Part shown: positions 44,962 through 53,136 of the stretch, one piece after another
Position numbering within the stretch: position 1 is the first letter of the stretch
Layout of the letters: every line of letters begins with the position of its first letter
Assembly: GCF_024360925.2 (NCBI RefSeq)
Contig: NZ_CP113517.1
Coordinates: 2,852,001 to 2,916,000, forward strand
Direction of reading: 5' to 3'
From: Methylomonas rapida
Lineage (GTDB): Bacteria > Pseudomonadota > Gammaproteobacteria > Methylococcales > Methylomonadaceae
Length of the DNA: 64,000 bases
Translations under genes and position numbers: made by a program
Notes under the pieces: generated by a model
Database searches by the model: none
What the model saw: the letters and a program-made list of their open reading frames with translations, nothing else
Told to the model about the DNA's origin: nothing

Positions 44962-46305
44962 CTAGCCGGCGGCGAGTTTGGCGTAGGTGGATTCAAAAGC
45001 GATGAAACCGGGACAGCTCTGTGAAAAGCGCAGCTTCAGCCGGTGCCCGCTACGGATGAGTCGCGCGGCCAGATACATCAGTTCCTGGATCACGGTTTTG
45101 ATACGCCGCCGCTTGGCAGGATGCCTGACAGGGCTTTGTTCGCCCAACAAGCCGATCAGGCCTATCCAGCGCAGGATGTTGTAGCTATAGGCGCTGAGGC
45201 TCATGATCAGGTCGTTGGTGGCAAACTTGCCGGATGGCAGGCGCTCGATATCCAGATCGGTCTTGAATTCGCTGTGGAATTGTTCGGCGGTGGCGTGGTC
45301 GCGATAGAGGGCAATAACCATGGCATCGTCGTAATCGGCCACCGGCAGACTGGTCCACCAGCCTTCGATTTCGATATCCGGTAGCACGAGGGCTTGGCCT
45401 TGAGCCGTGATGGTGCGCTCGGTGATTTGCATGACCCGGCGACAGGTATAGGTTTTACCGTTGCGAGTGTGTTGCTCCATGACACTGAACAAGGCCACGC
45501 GTTTGCCTTCGCGCGGTGTGGTCCACTGGCCGTGTTGTTCGGCGTAGGCCAGCCAGGCGTCGGCATCTTGTTTACGCGGGTTCCATCTGATGATGAAATC
45601 GACCTGATCGGCTTCGTGTAAGTCGATGCGATTGTCGAGCGCGTCGTGACCGCCATCCAGCCGGACCAACAAAGGCAAAGTCGTCAAACGTTTCGCGGCG
45701 GCGAGTCCGCGCTCCAGCGCATAGCGGAATTCGTATTGGCAATGCTGCTTGCCTTCGCGCAGTTCATTACCAATACACCAGCCCTCTTTACCCAGATAGA
45801 GGGCAATCGGGGCGTAGCCGTCAAAACCTTTGTAGGTTCGGGAGACGCCTTCTTTGCAGGTTTTTTCGTTGTTCATGGGGTAAACATCGATATCCAACGC
45901 GACATGGCCTGTGGCTAACGGCGTTACCGGCACCTGGGCGTGAGCCAGAAAATCGAGGTTGCTTTGATAAATGATCGGTAATAAGGCGGCGGCGTGTTCA
46001 TCCAGCCGCTGTCTGAGGCGGGCGCTGGAGGGTACTTGATGAATGGCGAGCGCGGCTTTGAAATAGTCGTCGTCGCGATGGTTTTCGATGGCTTCGAAGT
46101 CGCTTTTGCCCAGGCTAAGGGTGCCTATATAGCTTTTGATAATATCGGCGTGAGCAATACCGTGCCGTAGCGGAATACCTTTTTCCAGCGCCTGATTGAG
46201 CTGGCCATTGGCCGAGAGCCGAACCCGTTTAGCCGTTATCAAGGCGCTGTGTTGCCGATGATGCAGCGTAACGAGATGCTGAAACGCTTTATCGACGCCA
46301 TGCAA
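44962..46305 (-). CDS. IS1380-family transposase, N-terminus probably altered
   Basis: A DDE transposase of up to 447 residues. Family marks are [48 protein letters not shown], the catalytic aspartates in VALDIDVYPMNN and LVRLDGGHDALD, and EQFHSEFKTDLDIERLPS with the glutamate. The first about 30 residues (up to the ITAKRVRLS region) do not look like the usual opening. That segment is antisense to a separate small gene. The 5' end of the element has probably been lost or fused to host sequence, so activity is doubtful. I could not find flanking inverted repeats. Confidence 0.85.
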   Translation of the reverse strand: MHGVDKAFQHLVTLHHRQHSALITAKRVRLSANGQLNQALEKGIPLRHGIAHADIIKSYIGTLSLGKSDFEAIENHRDDDYFKAALAIHQVPSSARLRQRLDEHAAALLPIIYQSNLDFLAHAQVPVTPLATGHVALDIDVYPMNNEKTCKEGVSRTYKGFDGYAPIALYLGKEGWCIGNELREGKQHCQYEFRYALERGLAAAKRLTTLPLLVRLDGGHDALDNRIDLHEADQVDFIIRWNPRKQDADAWLAYAEQHGQWTTPREGKRVALFSVMEQHTRNGKTYTCRRVMQITERTITAQGQALVLPDIEIEGWWTSLPVADYDDAMVIALYRDHATAEQFHSEFKTDLDIERLPSGKFATNDLIMSLSAYSYNILRWIGLIGLLGEQSPVRHPAKRRRIKTVIQELMYLAARLIRSGHRLKLRFSQSCPGFIAFESTYAKLAAG

Positions 46306-46491
46306 GGCATACCGGCAGAGATTCGCAAAGAGCAGGACGAATACCGCAGTCGAATCGATGAGATAACCAGGGTGGCAAAAGAGCGTGACGAAACCTTGGC
46401 AATGCTGGAAGAGCAGCTTGTAATTGATGGCGACCTACCAGCCGAGCAGCGCAAATTATTGTTAGAGCTTAAAACCCTGCAAGCCGCATAA
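46261..46491 (+). CDS. Small coiled-coil protein of unknown function, 5' end disturbed by the IS
   Basis: A 76-residue, highly charged, probably helical protein (MQRNEMLKRFIDAMQGIPAE, DEYRSRIDEITRVAKERDE, LPAEQRKLLLELKTLQAA). I do not recognise a family. The reading continues upstream to a GTG at 46249, inside the antisense transposase frame, and no ribosome binding site is evident, so the true start may have been cut off by the IS. Length and composition fit a phage or plasmid accessory gene. It may not be expressed. Confidence 0.45.
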   Translation: MQRNEMLKRFIDAMQGIPAEIRKEQDEYRSRIDEITRVAKERDETLAMLEEQLVIDGDLPAEQRKLLLELKTLQAA

Positions 46492-46549
46492 ATCCGTATG
46501 CTTCCAGATTTCAAATCGAAAAGAAGCCAAGGGGCTAACGAATCGTTAT

Positions 46550-46647
46550 ACCCTCCAAGGTTGGCGTTTTAAACGCAACCCTTTAAAGGGCTGCATTTGG
46601 AATGTGACCCTTTTGAAGGTTTGGATTTGAAATCCTACCCTGTAAAC
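46550..46647. repeat. Periodic array of six short palindromes (three 28-30 base units and a partial fourth)
   Basis: Three imperfect direct units begin ACCCT at 46550, 46578 and 46607 (28, 29 and 30 bases), and a partial one begins at 46637. Each unit contains two palindromes: a CCCTTTAAAGGG-type one, then a GGATTTGAAATCC-type one. Their centres fall at about 46556, 46570, 46584, 46599, 46614 and 46629, every 14-15 bases. Best arms: GCGTTT-T-AAACGC, CCCTTT/AAAGGG, GGATTT-G-AAATCC. A related palindrome, GATTT-C-AAATC, lies at 46507-46517. It is unlike CRISPR, whose spacers would be 26 bases or more. Confidence 0.8.
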
Positions 46648-46658
46648 AATACTGAGCC

Positions 46659-46874
46659 ATGACAGACTTTAATCCTGAAACTGAGTTGAAAAGCCTTTTT
46701 GAGTTGTCCGACTATGCGTTAATGTCGTGGCTGGCGGTTGAATCGCCCGGAGATAGACGGCGGCAAAAGGCGCTTGAGTTGCTGGCCGAGGCTTCGATGC
46801 TACTGTGCAATGCCCTGAAAAACTTAGGCGCTGTTAGTCCTGAATGTGAAGGCTGGCACGCTTACGACCGGTAA
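46659..46874 (+). CDS. Small protein of unknown function in the accessory patch
   Basis: A 71-residue acidic protein starting MTDFNPETELKSLFELSDYA and ending ECEGWHAYDR, with a helical middle (RRQKALELLAEASMLLCNAL). No family recognised. It starts 11 bases after the palindrome array and is followed by an intrinsic terminator, which supports it being a real transcribed unit with the array as its leader. The ribosome binding site is weak. Confidence 0.5.
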   Translation: MTDFNPETELKSLFELSDYALMSWLAVESPGDRRRQKALELLAEASMLLCNALKNLGAVSPECEGWHAYDR

Positions 46875-46900
46875 GCCGTTTAGAAAATCACAGCAACAAG

Positions 46901-46922
46901 GCCGGGTAACACCGGCTTTTTT
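46901..46922 (+). terminator. Terminator of the small accessory gene
   Basis: GCCGG-N6-CCGGC stem followed by six T. It lies 27 bases after the stop codon of the 71-residue gene. Confidence 0.85.
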
Positions 46923-46952
46923 ATTGCCTGTTTTTGGGGGGATTTATTTTTG

Positions 46953-46972
46953 AATGGGACAAAAATGGGACA
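46953..46972. repeat. Direct repeat AATGGGACA, integrase-end-like
   Basis: Two copies of AATGGGACA with an 11-base step (46953 and 46964). Sequences of the form TGGGACA-AAA-TGGGACA are common just beyond phage-type integrase genes at tRNA sites. No integrase is left here. Confidence 0.45.
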
Positions 46973-46977
46973 AGACA

Positions 46978-47011
46978 TAAAAAAAGCACTTGGTTTTTGG
47001 CCTAAGTGCTT
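46978..47011 (-). terminator. Terminator after tRNA-Met
   Basis: Stem AAGCACTT/AAGTGCTT with a twelve-base loop that can pair further (GGCC), followed on the minus strand by a U-run. It lies nine bases beyond the tRNA 3' end. Confidence 0.85.
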
Positions 47012-47019
47012 GTTTTATA

Positions 47020-47096
47020 TGGTGGCGACACCGGGAATTGAACCTGGAACCTCGGGGTTATGAATCCCGCGCTCTAACCGGTTGAGCTATGTCGCC
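47020..47096 (-). tRNA. tRNA with CAU anticodon, probably elongator tRNA-Met
   Basis: A 77-base cloverleaf with encoded CCA: acceptor GGCGACA/TGTCGCC, D stem GCTC/GAGC, anticodon loop TTCATAA, T arm GGTTCAATTCC. Position 31:39 is an A-C mismatch in the anticodon stem and 51:63 another in the T stem; the latter also occurs in E. coli elongator tRNA-Met. A CAU anticodon could also be tRNA-Ile2. No other tRNA for comparison is present. Confidence 0.88.
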
Positions 47097-47143
47097 ACGA
47101 AACTGTTAAAGAGCTGCTATTATAGAAGGCAAAAAACCGGTTG

Positions 47144-48235
47144 TCAAACATTAAACCTAAAATGCATGACATCACCGTCCTGTACTTTGTAATCCTTGCC
47201 TTCCAGACGCCATTTGCCGGCATCTTTCGCGCCCTGCTCACCTTTGTAGGTTACAAAATCTTCGTAAGAAATGACTTCGGCGCGAATGAATCCTTTTTCA
47301 AAGTCCGAATGAATCACGCCCGCCGCTTGCGGCGCCGTGGCGTTGACAGGAATGGTCCAAGCTCTGACTTCCTTGACGCCGGCGGTGAAGTAAGTTGACA
47401 GATTCAACAACTGATAAGCGGCGCGGATAACCCGATTCAAGCCGGGTTCATCCAATCCCAAGTCGTTTAGGAATTCCTGCTTTTCAGTATCGTCCAGTTG
47501 CACGATTTCCGCTTCTATGGCCGCGCAAACCGGCACTACCCTGGAGCCTTCATTTTCCGCGAAGGCAATGACTTTATCCAGCATTGGATTATCTGTAAAA
47601 CCGTCGTCTTGCACGTTGGCCACATACAAAGTCGGCTTGATGGTCAACAGACACAATTCCTTGATCAACTTGACCTCGTCGTCCGATAACCCCAGGGTTC
47701 TCACCGGCTCGCCGGCATTCAAATGGGCCAACACACGCTCCAGGACTTGTTTCCGCGCCAATTCGTCCTTGTTTCCGGATTTGGAAGCCTTGGCCGTCTT
47801 TTGTAGGGCTTTTTCCACGGAAGCCATGTCAGCCAGGGCCAACTCGGTATTGATGACCTCGATGTCACCTAGCGGGTCGACTTTACCAGCCACATGTATG
47901 ACGTTATCGTCTTCGAAGCAACGCACTACGTGCACTATCGCATCGGTTTCGCGAATATTGCCTAAAAACTGGTTTCCCAGGCCCTCGCCTTTCGAGGCTC
48001 CCGCCACCAAACCAGCAATATCGACAAATTCTATCGTGGTCGGCAATACTCGCTCTGGCTTGACGATTTCAGCCAAATTATCCATTCTGGGATCGGGAAC
48101 CGGCACTACGCCGACATTGGGATCGATGGTGCAAAAAGGATAGTTTTCAGCCGCAATTGTGGCCTTGGTTAATGCATTGAACAAAGTAGATTTGCCGACG
48201 TTGGGTAAACCAACGATGCCGCAGTGTAGTGCCAT
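47144..48235 (-). CDS. ychF: Redox-regulated ATPase YchF
   Basis: OBG-family P-loop protein that binds ATP and the ribosome and affects catalase activity and leaderless translation. The 363-residue product begins [20 protein letters not shown] (Walker A), contains [22 protein letters not shown] (switch II) and ends in the TGS-like domain with [29 protein letters not shown], all family-typical. The start is the conserved N-terminus. It ends about 50 bases from the tRNA-Met gene. Pth, its neighbour in E. coli, is not here; the next gene upstream is the rhomboid. Confidence 0.97.
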   Translation of the reverse strand: MALHCGIVGLPNVGKSTLFNALTKATIAAENYPFCTIDPNVGVVPVPDPRMDNLAEIVKPERVLPTTIEFVDIAGLVAGASKGEGLGNQFLGNIRETDAIVHVVRCFEDDNVIHVAGKVDPLGDIEVINTELALADMASVEKALQKTAKASKSGNKDELARKQVLERVLAHLNAGEPVRTLGLSDDEVKLIKELCLLTIKPTLYVANVQDDGFTDNPMLDKVIAFAENEGSRVVPVCAAIEAEIVQLDDTEKQEFLNDLGLDEPGLNRVIRAAYQLLNLSTYFTAGVKEVRAWTIPVNATAPQAAGVIHSDFEKGFIRAEVISYEDFVTYKGEQGAKDAGKWRLEGKDYKVQDGDVMHFRFNV

Positions 48236-48338
48236 AGTGTTTTTGTTTATCCGATGAAATTGATTCCGCTCGATGTCGGAAATAAAAGGCTCGGATTATA
48301 CTAGGCCGCGAAGGTTTATGCACTCGGCCGCAACTCGC

Positions 48339-49070
48339 TTAATCAACCTTGGTTCCCTCTTCGTCGCCATCATCGACAGCCACTTCCTGCACCCTGGATT
48401 TATCGATGAAAAATGGGTGCAATACGGCGCCGGCCACGAAACCGCCCAAATGCGCCCACCAAGCAGAATCCATCGCCATCCCTGGAAATATCGCCGCCGT
48501 GGTTATATCCCGCAATTGCCAGATCACCCACAGCCCTAAAAAAGCAATGGCCGGAATCTCGAAAAACAACGGAAAAAAGAATATCGGCACCACGATGGCG
48601 ACACGCGCATAAGGAAAGCGAAAAAAGTAGGTGCCCAGTACACCGGCAATGGCTCCCGATGCACCTACGACCGGCACCACCAGATTTTGGGAAAAATACC
48701 ATTGCGCATAAGTCGCCAACACGCCACACAACAGATAAAAGACCAGAAAACGACCATGCCCCATCAAGTCTTCGATATTGTCGGCAAAAATCCACATGAA
48801 CATCATATTGACGGCAATATGCGCCCAGTTACCGTGCAAAAACAGATTGGTCAGAAACGACAGATAGTGATCGGGCGGCAAACCGAAATGTTGCGCCCAT
48901 ACCGGATTGGTGTAGCGGATGGGTACCATGCCATACAAATACAGGAAATGCTGCAGCATGTGATCGGGCATCAGCAACATCAACAGAAAAACCGCAATGC
49001 AAATCGCCATGATGGACCACGTCACATAAGGCTTGATATTGCATGGTATCGAATCTCTGATGGGAATCAT
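48339..49070 (-). CDS. Rhomboid-family intramembrane serine protease
   Basis: A 243-residue integral membrane protease with about six or seven helices. It has the catalytic serine in GASGAIAGVLG and the histidine in WWAHLGGFVAGAVLH, plus HGNWAHIAVNMMFMWIF with the conserved HxxxN of the oxyanion region. The opening MIPIRDSIPCNIKPYVTW fits the family. Substrate unknown. It lies between hrpA and ychF on the same strand. Confidence 0.92.
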   Translation of the reverse strand: MIPIRDSIPCNIKPYVTWSIMAICIAVFLLMLLMPDHMLQHFLYLYGMVPIRYTNPVWAQHFGLPPDHYLSFLTNLFLHGNWAHIAVNMMFMWIFADNIEDLMGHGRFLVFYLLCGVLATYAQWYFSQNLVVPVVGASGAIAGVLGTYFFRFPYARVAIVVPIFFFPLFFEIPAIAFLGLWVIWQLRDITTAAIFPGMAMDSAWWAHLGGFVAGAVLHPFFIDKSRVQEVAVDDGDEEGTKVD

Positions 49071-49112
49071 GTCGCTTGCCCCGATTTGGTTAAATCACAG
49101 TTAAGAGTCCTT

Positions 49113-52100
49113 TCAATTTTTTTCGTTCCAGGCCTTTTCAAGACGCTGCACTGAAACAGGGTACGCCGTCTTGAGTTGTTGAGCAAACAAAGACACTCGC
49201 AATTCCTCCAACTGCCAACGAAACAACTCCCTTTCCGGAAGCGGTTGTACGTTTTTCAGCTGTTTTTCGACATGCTGCCAATACCGTTGCCATAAACGCT
49301 GCAGGCCTTGCACATCGGGCGAATCGGGCTTTTGTTTGTCCAGCCTGAATTCAATCGCTTTCAAATAACGCGGAATTGCCTGCAACTGCGCCAGCGGGGT
49401 CTGCCGGATGAAGCCGCAATAAAGCAATAAGCCTAGCTGATTTCCCACATCCAGCTGGGTAGCCGGTGCAATGCCGGGTTGTTGCAACCGCTGTCTAATC
49501 GAATGGTAGTTTGCCATGATTTCGTTGATTTGCTTGCCGGCCTGGTTGCACACCATCATCAATGCCGACTTTTTCTCGGTCAACTGCTGCTCGAAGGCCG
49601 CTTGCGTGCGAATCTCGGCGCCTTCGACGAACACGCTGCTGAAAACCAGATGCAACATATCGGCTTTGAAATCGCCGGCGCGCTCAGTCAAAATCGGATG
49701 CTTGGGCAACTGGTTGTAGGCCAATTGCAAGGCCGGCGATACGCCGTGATTTTTCAGAATGTACTGAGCCTCTCTTTTACACACCAACTGATACAGCTTG
49801 GTCAGACCATCGAAATGCGCCAACTCCGCCTTACGCTGGGTTTCCAGAATCCTGACACCGACCGTCTCGCCCTCGTCGACGATGGCCGGATAGCCGATAA
49901 AGCTCTGGCCTTTTTGCATGAATTGCCAAGTTTCGGGCAAATCGTCAAAGGCCCAAGCGATGCAGCCGGTGTAATTCATCTCCTCCTGCGCCAGTTTGTC
50001 GAAACTGTCGCCGGCCTTGCTCGCGAATTGGGCCTGCAATTTGGCTAGGTTGCGACCGTAACCCAACGCCTTGCCACTGTCATCCACCACCCGAAAGTTC
50101 ATTTTCAAATGCTCCGGTAAGGCATCCGGCTGCCATTCGTTCAACGGAATTGCCTCGCCGGTCAGCTTGCGCAGACGGTTAGAAAGCCATTCGTACAGCG
50201 AGCCTTTGAAATCCGGCTCGATTTCCAGACAAGCCTTGGCGGTATTCGGCACCGGCACGAAATGCTTGCGTAGATGCTTGGGCAAGGCCTTGATCAGCGC
50301 CGTGACTTTTTCTTCCAGCATGCCGGGCACCAGCCAGTCGAACGACATTTGCCGAATTTGATTCAGTTGATGCACCGGAATGATCGCCGTGACCCCGTCC
50401 TCGTCGTGGCCGGGTTCGAAGCGGTAATGCAGTTCTATGGTCAAATCGCCGATCTTTTTGCTATCGGGAAAATCCCAGTCGTTGATTTGATTGTCCTCAT
50501 TACGGGTCAAATCCTCCTTGGTCAAAAACAATATCTTCGGATTGTCGCGCTCGATCTTCTTGCGCCATTGGTCCAATGTGATGCCGTTGACCACTTCGGC
50601 CGGCAGTTTCTTGTCGTAAAACTGGTACAACCATTCCTCGTCCTCGACCAGATCGACGCGGCGACCCTTATGCTGGATGTAACCCACCTCCTCCAGCAGT
50701 TTTTCGTTGGCCTTGAAAAACGGCGCGTTGGAATGGTAATCCTGATTGACCAGGGCATGACGGATGAACAGCTCGCGCGCCGCCTTGGGCTCGACGCTTT
50801 CGTACGGCACCTTGCGCTTGGCCTGCAGGGTCAAGCCGTACAACAGCGTGCGTTCGTAGACGCCGCAGCGGCCGGCGTTTTTCTCCCAATGCGGGTCGTA
50901 GTAATTGCGCTTGACCAAGTGCTGCGCGCAAGCCTCTATCCATTCCGGCTCGATCTTGGCGACGGTGCGGGCGTAGACCTTGCTGGTCTCGACTTGCTCG
51001 GCGGCCATGATCCATTTAGGCCGGGCCTTGTGCTGGCCGGAGCCTGGAAAAATGAAGAACTTCAGGCCGCGGGCGCCCAGATATTCGTATTGTTCGTGTC
51101 TGAAGCCGATGTTGGACAGCAGGCCCGGCAGCAGCGCCATGTGAATCTGCTCGTAATTGGCCGGATTGCCGCTGGTCTTTAGCCCCAAATCGCCGCGCGC
51201 CACCTGCATGATCTGAGCATGGATGTCATGCCACTCGCGCATGCGTATGTATGACAGAAAATTGTCCTGGCAATATTTGCGCAGCTTGCTGTTGGTTAAA
51301 TGTTTTTTCTGCTCCTCGAAGGCATTCCACAGATTCAGCAAGGTCAAGAAGTCCGAATCCTCGGCCTTGAACTGCGCGTGTTTGGCTTCGGCCTGCGGCA
51401 ATTTGTCGGCCGGTTTGTCGCGAGGGTCCTGGATGCTCAAGGCCGACACAATGATAGACACCTCATGCAAGGAACCCAGTTCGGCTGCGGCTAACAGCAT
51501 GCGCGCCAGTTTCGGGTCGGTCGGAATCTTGGCCAACTGCTTGCCGGTTTCGGTCAGGTTGCCCTGCTTGTCCAACGCATCGACCTCGAACAAGGCATTC
51601 TTGCCATCGCGGACCATTTTCTCTTCCGGCGGTTCGACGAAAGGAAATTCCTCGATGTCGCCCAATTTCAAGGCCGCCATCTGCAAGATCACCGACGACA
51701 GATTGGTACGCAAAATCTCCGGATCGGTGAATTCCGGCCGGGCCAGATAATCTTCCTTGGAATACAAACGGATGCAGATACCTTCGGCGACCCGGCCGCA
51801 GCGCCCTGCCCGTTGGTTGGCACTGGCTTGCGAGATGCGTTCTATCGGCAGGCGCTGAATCTTGCTGCGTGCGCTATAGCGACTGATACGGGCGTGACCG
51901 CTGTCGATCACGCAACGGATACCGGGCACGGTCAAGGACGTTTCGGCGACGTTGGTCGCCAGCACAATGCGCGGCTTGTTACCCGCCGGCTTGAAGACCC
52001 GCTCCTGCTCGGCCACGCTGAGTTTGGAATACAGCGGCAATACTTCATAGCGGCTGTTGTGGTGCGACTTGCGCAAGGATTCGGTCGTTTCGCGGATCTC

Positions 52101-53003
52101 GTGCTCGCCGCTCAGGAAGATCAAGATATCGCCGCGCAAATCCCGATACAGCTCGTCGACCGCATCCAGAATGGCCTGCTGCAAATCGGCCGACGTTTCG
52201 TCGTCTTCTTCGATTTGTTCAATGGGCCGGTAGCGAATGTCCACCGGATAGGTACGGCCGGACACATTGACGATCGGCGCGCCGCCGAAATGCTGGGCAA
52301 AACGCTCGGGATCAATGGTCGCCGAGGTAATGATGACTTTCAAATCAGGCCGTTTCGGTAACAACCAGCGCAGATAGCCCAGCAAAAAGTCGATGTTCAG
52401 GCTGCGCTCGTGAGCCTCGTCTATGATCAGCGTGTCGTATTGATTCAGATAACGGTCGTTCTGGGTCTCGGCCAGCAGGATACCGTCTGTCATCAATTTG
52501 ACCAGCGAATTCGGCGCGGTCTGGTCGTGAAAGCGCACCTTGTAACCGACCGTGTTGCCAATGGCCTGGCCTAATTCCTCGGCGATGCGATCGGCCACGG
52601 TGCGGGCCGCTATTCTTCTGGGCTGGGTGTGTCCTATCATGCCGCTGACGCCGCGGCCGATTTCCAGGCAAATCTTCGGCAACTGCGTGGTCTTGCCGGA
52701 GCCGGTCTCGCCGCAGACGATGGTGACTTGGTGGTTCTTGATCAGTTCCGCGATCTCGTCCTTCTTGCCGCTGACCGGCAAATCCGGGTAATTGATCACC
52801 GGCACGGACGCCTTGCGCTGGTTACAGCGACTGATGGAGCGCTCGATCTTGTCAGCCAACTGCTGCAATTGCCCGCTTACTTCTTTGCCCTTTCCTGCCT
52901 CGCCGCGCAGCCTATCCAGTTGGCGTTTGAAGCCGTGGCGGTCGGCGCTCATGCAATTACCAAGGCTTTTGCCAAGTCGTTTTAGAGTATCGTTGACGGA
53001 CAT
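49113..53003 (-). CDS. hrpA: ATP-dependent RNA helicase HrpA
   Basis: DEAH/RHA helicase involved in mRNA processing and rescue of stalled or colliding ribosomes. The 1296-residue product has GETGSGKTTQLPK (Walker A), IIDEAHERSLNIDFLLGYL (DEAH box), SATIDPERFAQHF, NQRAGRCGRVAEG (motif VI), the helicase-associated and OB domains and the long DUF3418 C-terminal region. The start at 53003 matches the family; ten upstream codons are open. E. coli HrpA is about 1300 residues, so it is complete. It ends about 40 bases before the rhomboid gene begins. Confidence 0.96.
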   Translation of the reverse strand: MSVNDTLKRLGKSLGNCMSADRHGFKRQLDRLRGEAGKGKEVSGQLQQLADKIERSISRCNQRKASVPVINYPDLPVSGKKDEIAELIKNHQVTIVCGETGSGKTTQLPKICLEIGRGVSGMIGHTQPRRIAARTVADRIAEELGQAIGNTVGYKVRFHDQTAPNSLVKLMTDGILLAETQNDRYLNQYDTLIIDEAHERSLNIDFLLGYLRWLLPKRPDLKVIITSATIDPERFAQHFGGAPIVNVSGRTYPVDIRYRPIEQIEEDDETSADLQQAILDAVDELYRDLRGDILIFLSGEHEIRETTESLRKSHHNSRYEVLPLYSKLSVAEQERVFKPAGNKPRIVLATNVAETSLTVPGIRCVIDSGHARISRYSARSKIQRLPIERISQASANQRAGRCGRVAEGICIRLYSKEDYLARPEFTDPEILRTNLSSVILQMAALKLGDIEEFPFVEPPEEKMVRDGKNALFEVDALDKQGNLTETGKQLAKIPTDPKLARMLLAAAELGSLHEVSIIVSALSIQDPRDKPADKLPQAEAKHAQFKAEDSDFLTLLNLWNAFEEQKKHLTNSKLRKYCQDNFLSYIRMREWHDIHAQIMQVARGDLGLKTSGNPANYEQIHMALLPGLLSNIGFRHEQYEYLGARGLKFFIFPGSGQHKARPKWIMAAEQVETSKVYARTVAKIEPEWIEACAQHLVKRNYYDPHWEKNAGRCGVYERTLLYGLTLQAKRKVPYESVEPKAARELFIRHALVNQDYHSNAPFFKANEKLLEEVGYIQHKGRRVDLVEDEEWLYQFYDKKLPAEVVNGITLDQWRKKIERDNPKILFLTKEDLTRNEDNQINDWDFPDSKKIGDLTIELHYRFEPGHDEDGVTAIIPVHQLNQIRQMSFDWLVPGMLEEKVTALIKALPKHLRKHFVPVPNTAKACLEIEPDFKGSLYEWLSNRLRKLTGEAIPLNEWQPDALPEHLKMNFRVVDDSGKALGYGRNLAKLQAQFASKAGDSFDKLAQEEMNYTGCIAWAFDDLPETWQFMQKGQSFIGYPAIVDEGETVGVRILETQRKAELAHFDGLTKLYQLVCKREAQYILKNHGVSPALQLAYNQLPKHPILTERAGDFKADMLHLVFSSVFVEGAEIRTQAAFEQQLTEKKSALMMVCNQAGKQINEIMANYHSIRQRLQQPGIAPATQLDVGNQLGLLLYCGFIRQTPLAQLQAIPRYLKAIEFRLDKQKPDSPDVQGLQRLWQRYWQHVEKQLKNVQPLPERELFRWQLEELRVSLFAQQLKTAYPVSVQRLEKAWNEKN

Positions 53004-53136
53004 AATGACGTTTAGTCGAGAAAAACCCGTCATTATAAAGCTCGACCCGTTGATTTTACATGCCGTTCAACCCATCCTACATCGGGGCCGAACGTTTATC
53101 AGGGCTGTCTAATCGTTTTGACTGGTTGTGCCGCAT

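Noticed and set aside
46550..46647. CRISPR array
   Set aside because: Units abut with no spacers, period is 28-30 bases, and no cas gene is near.
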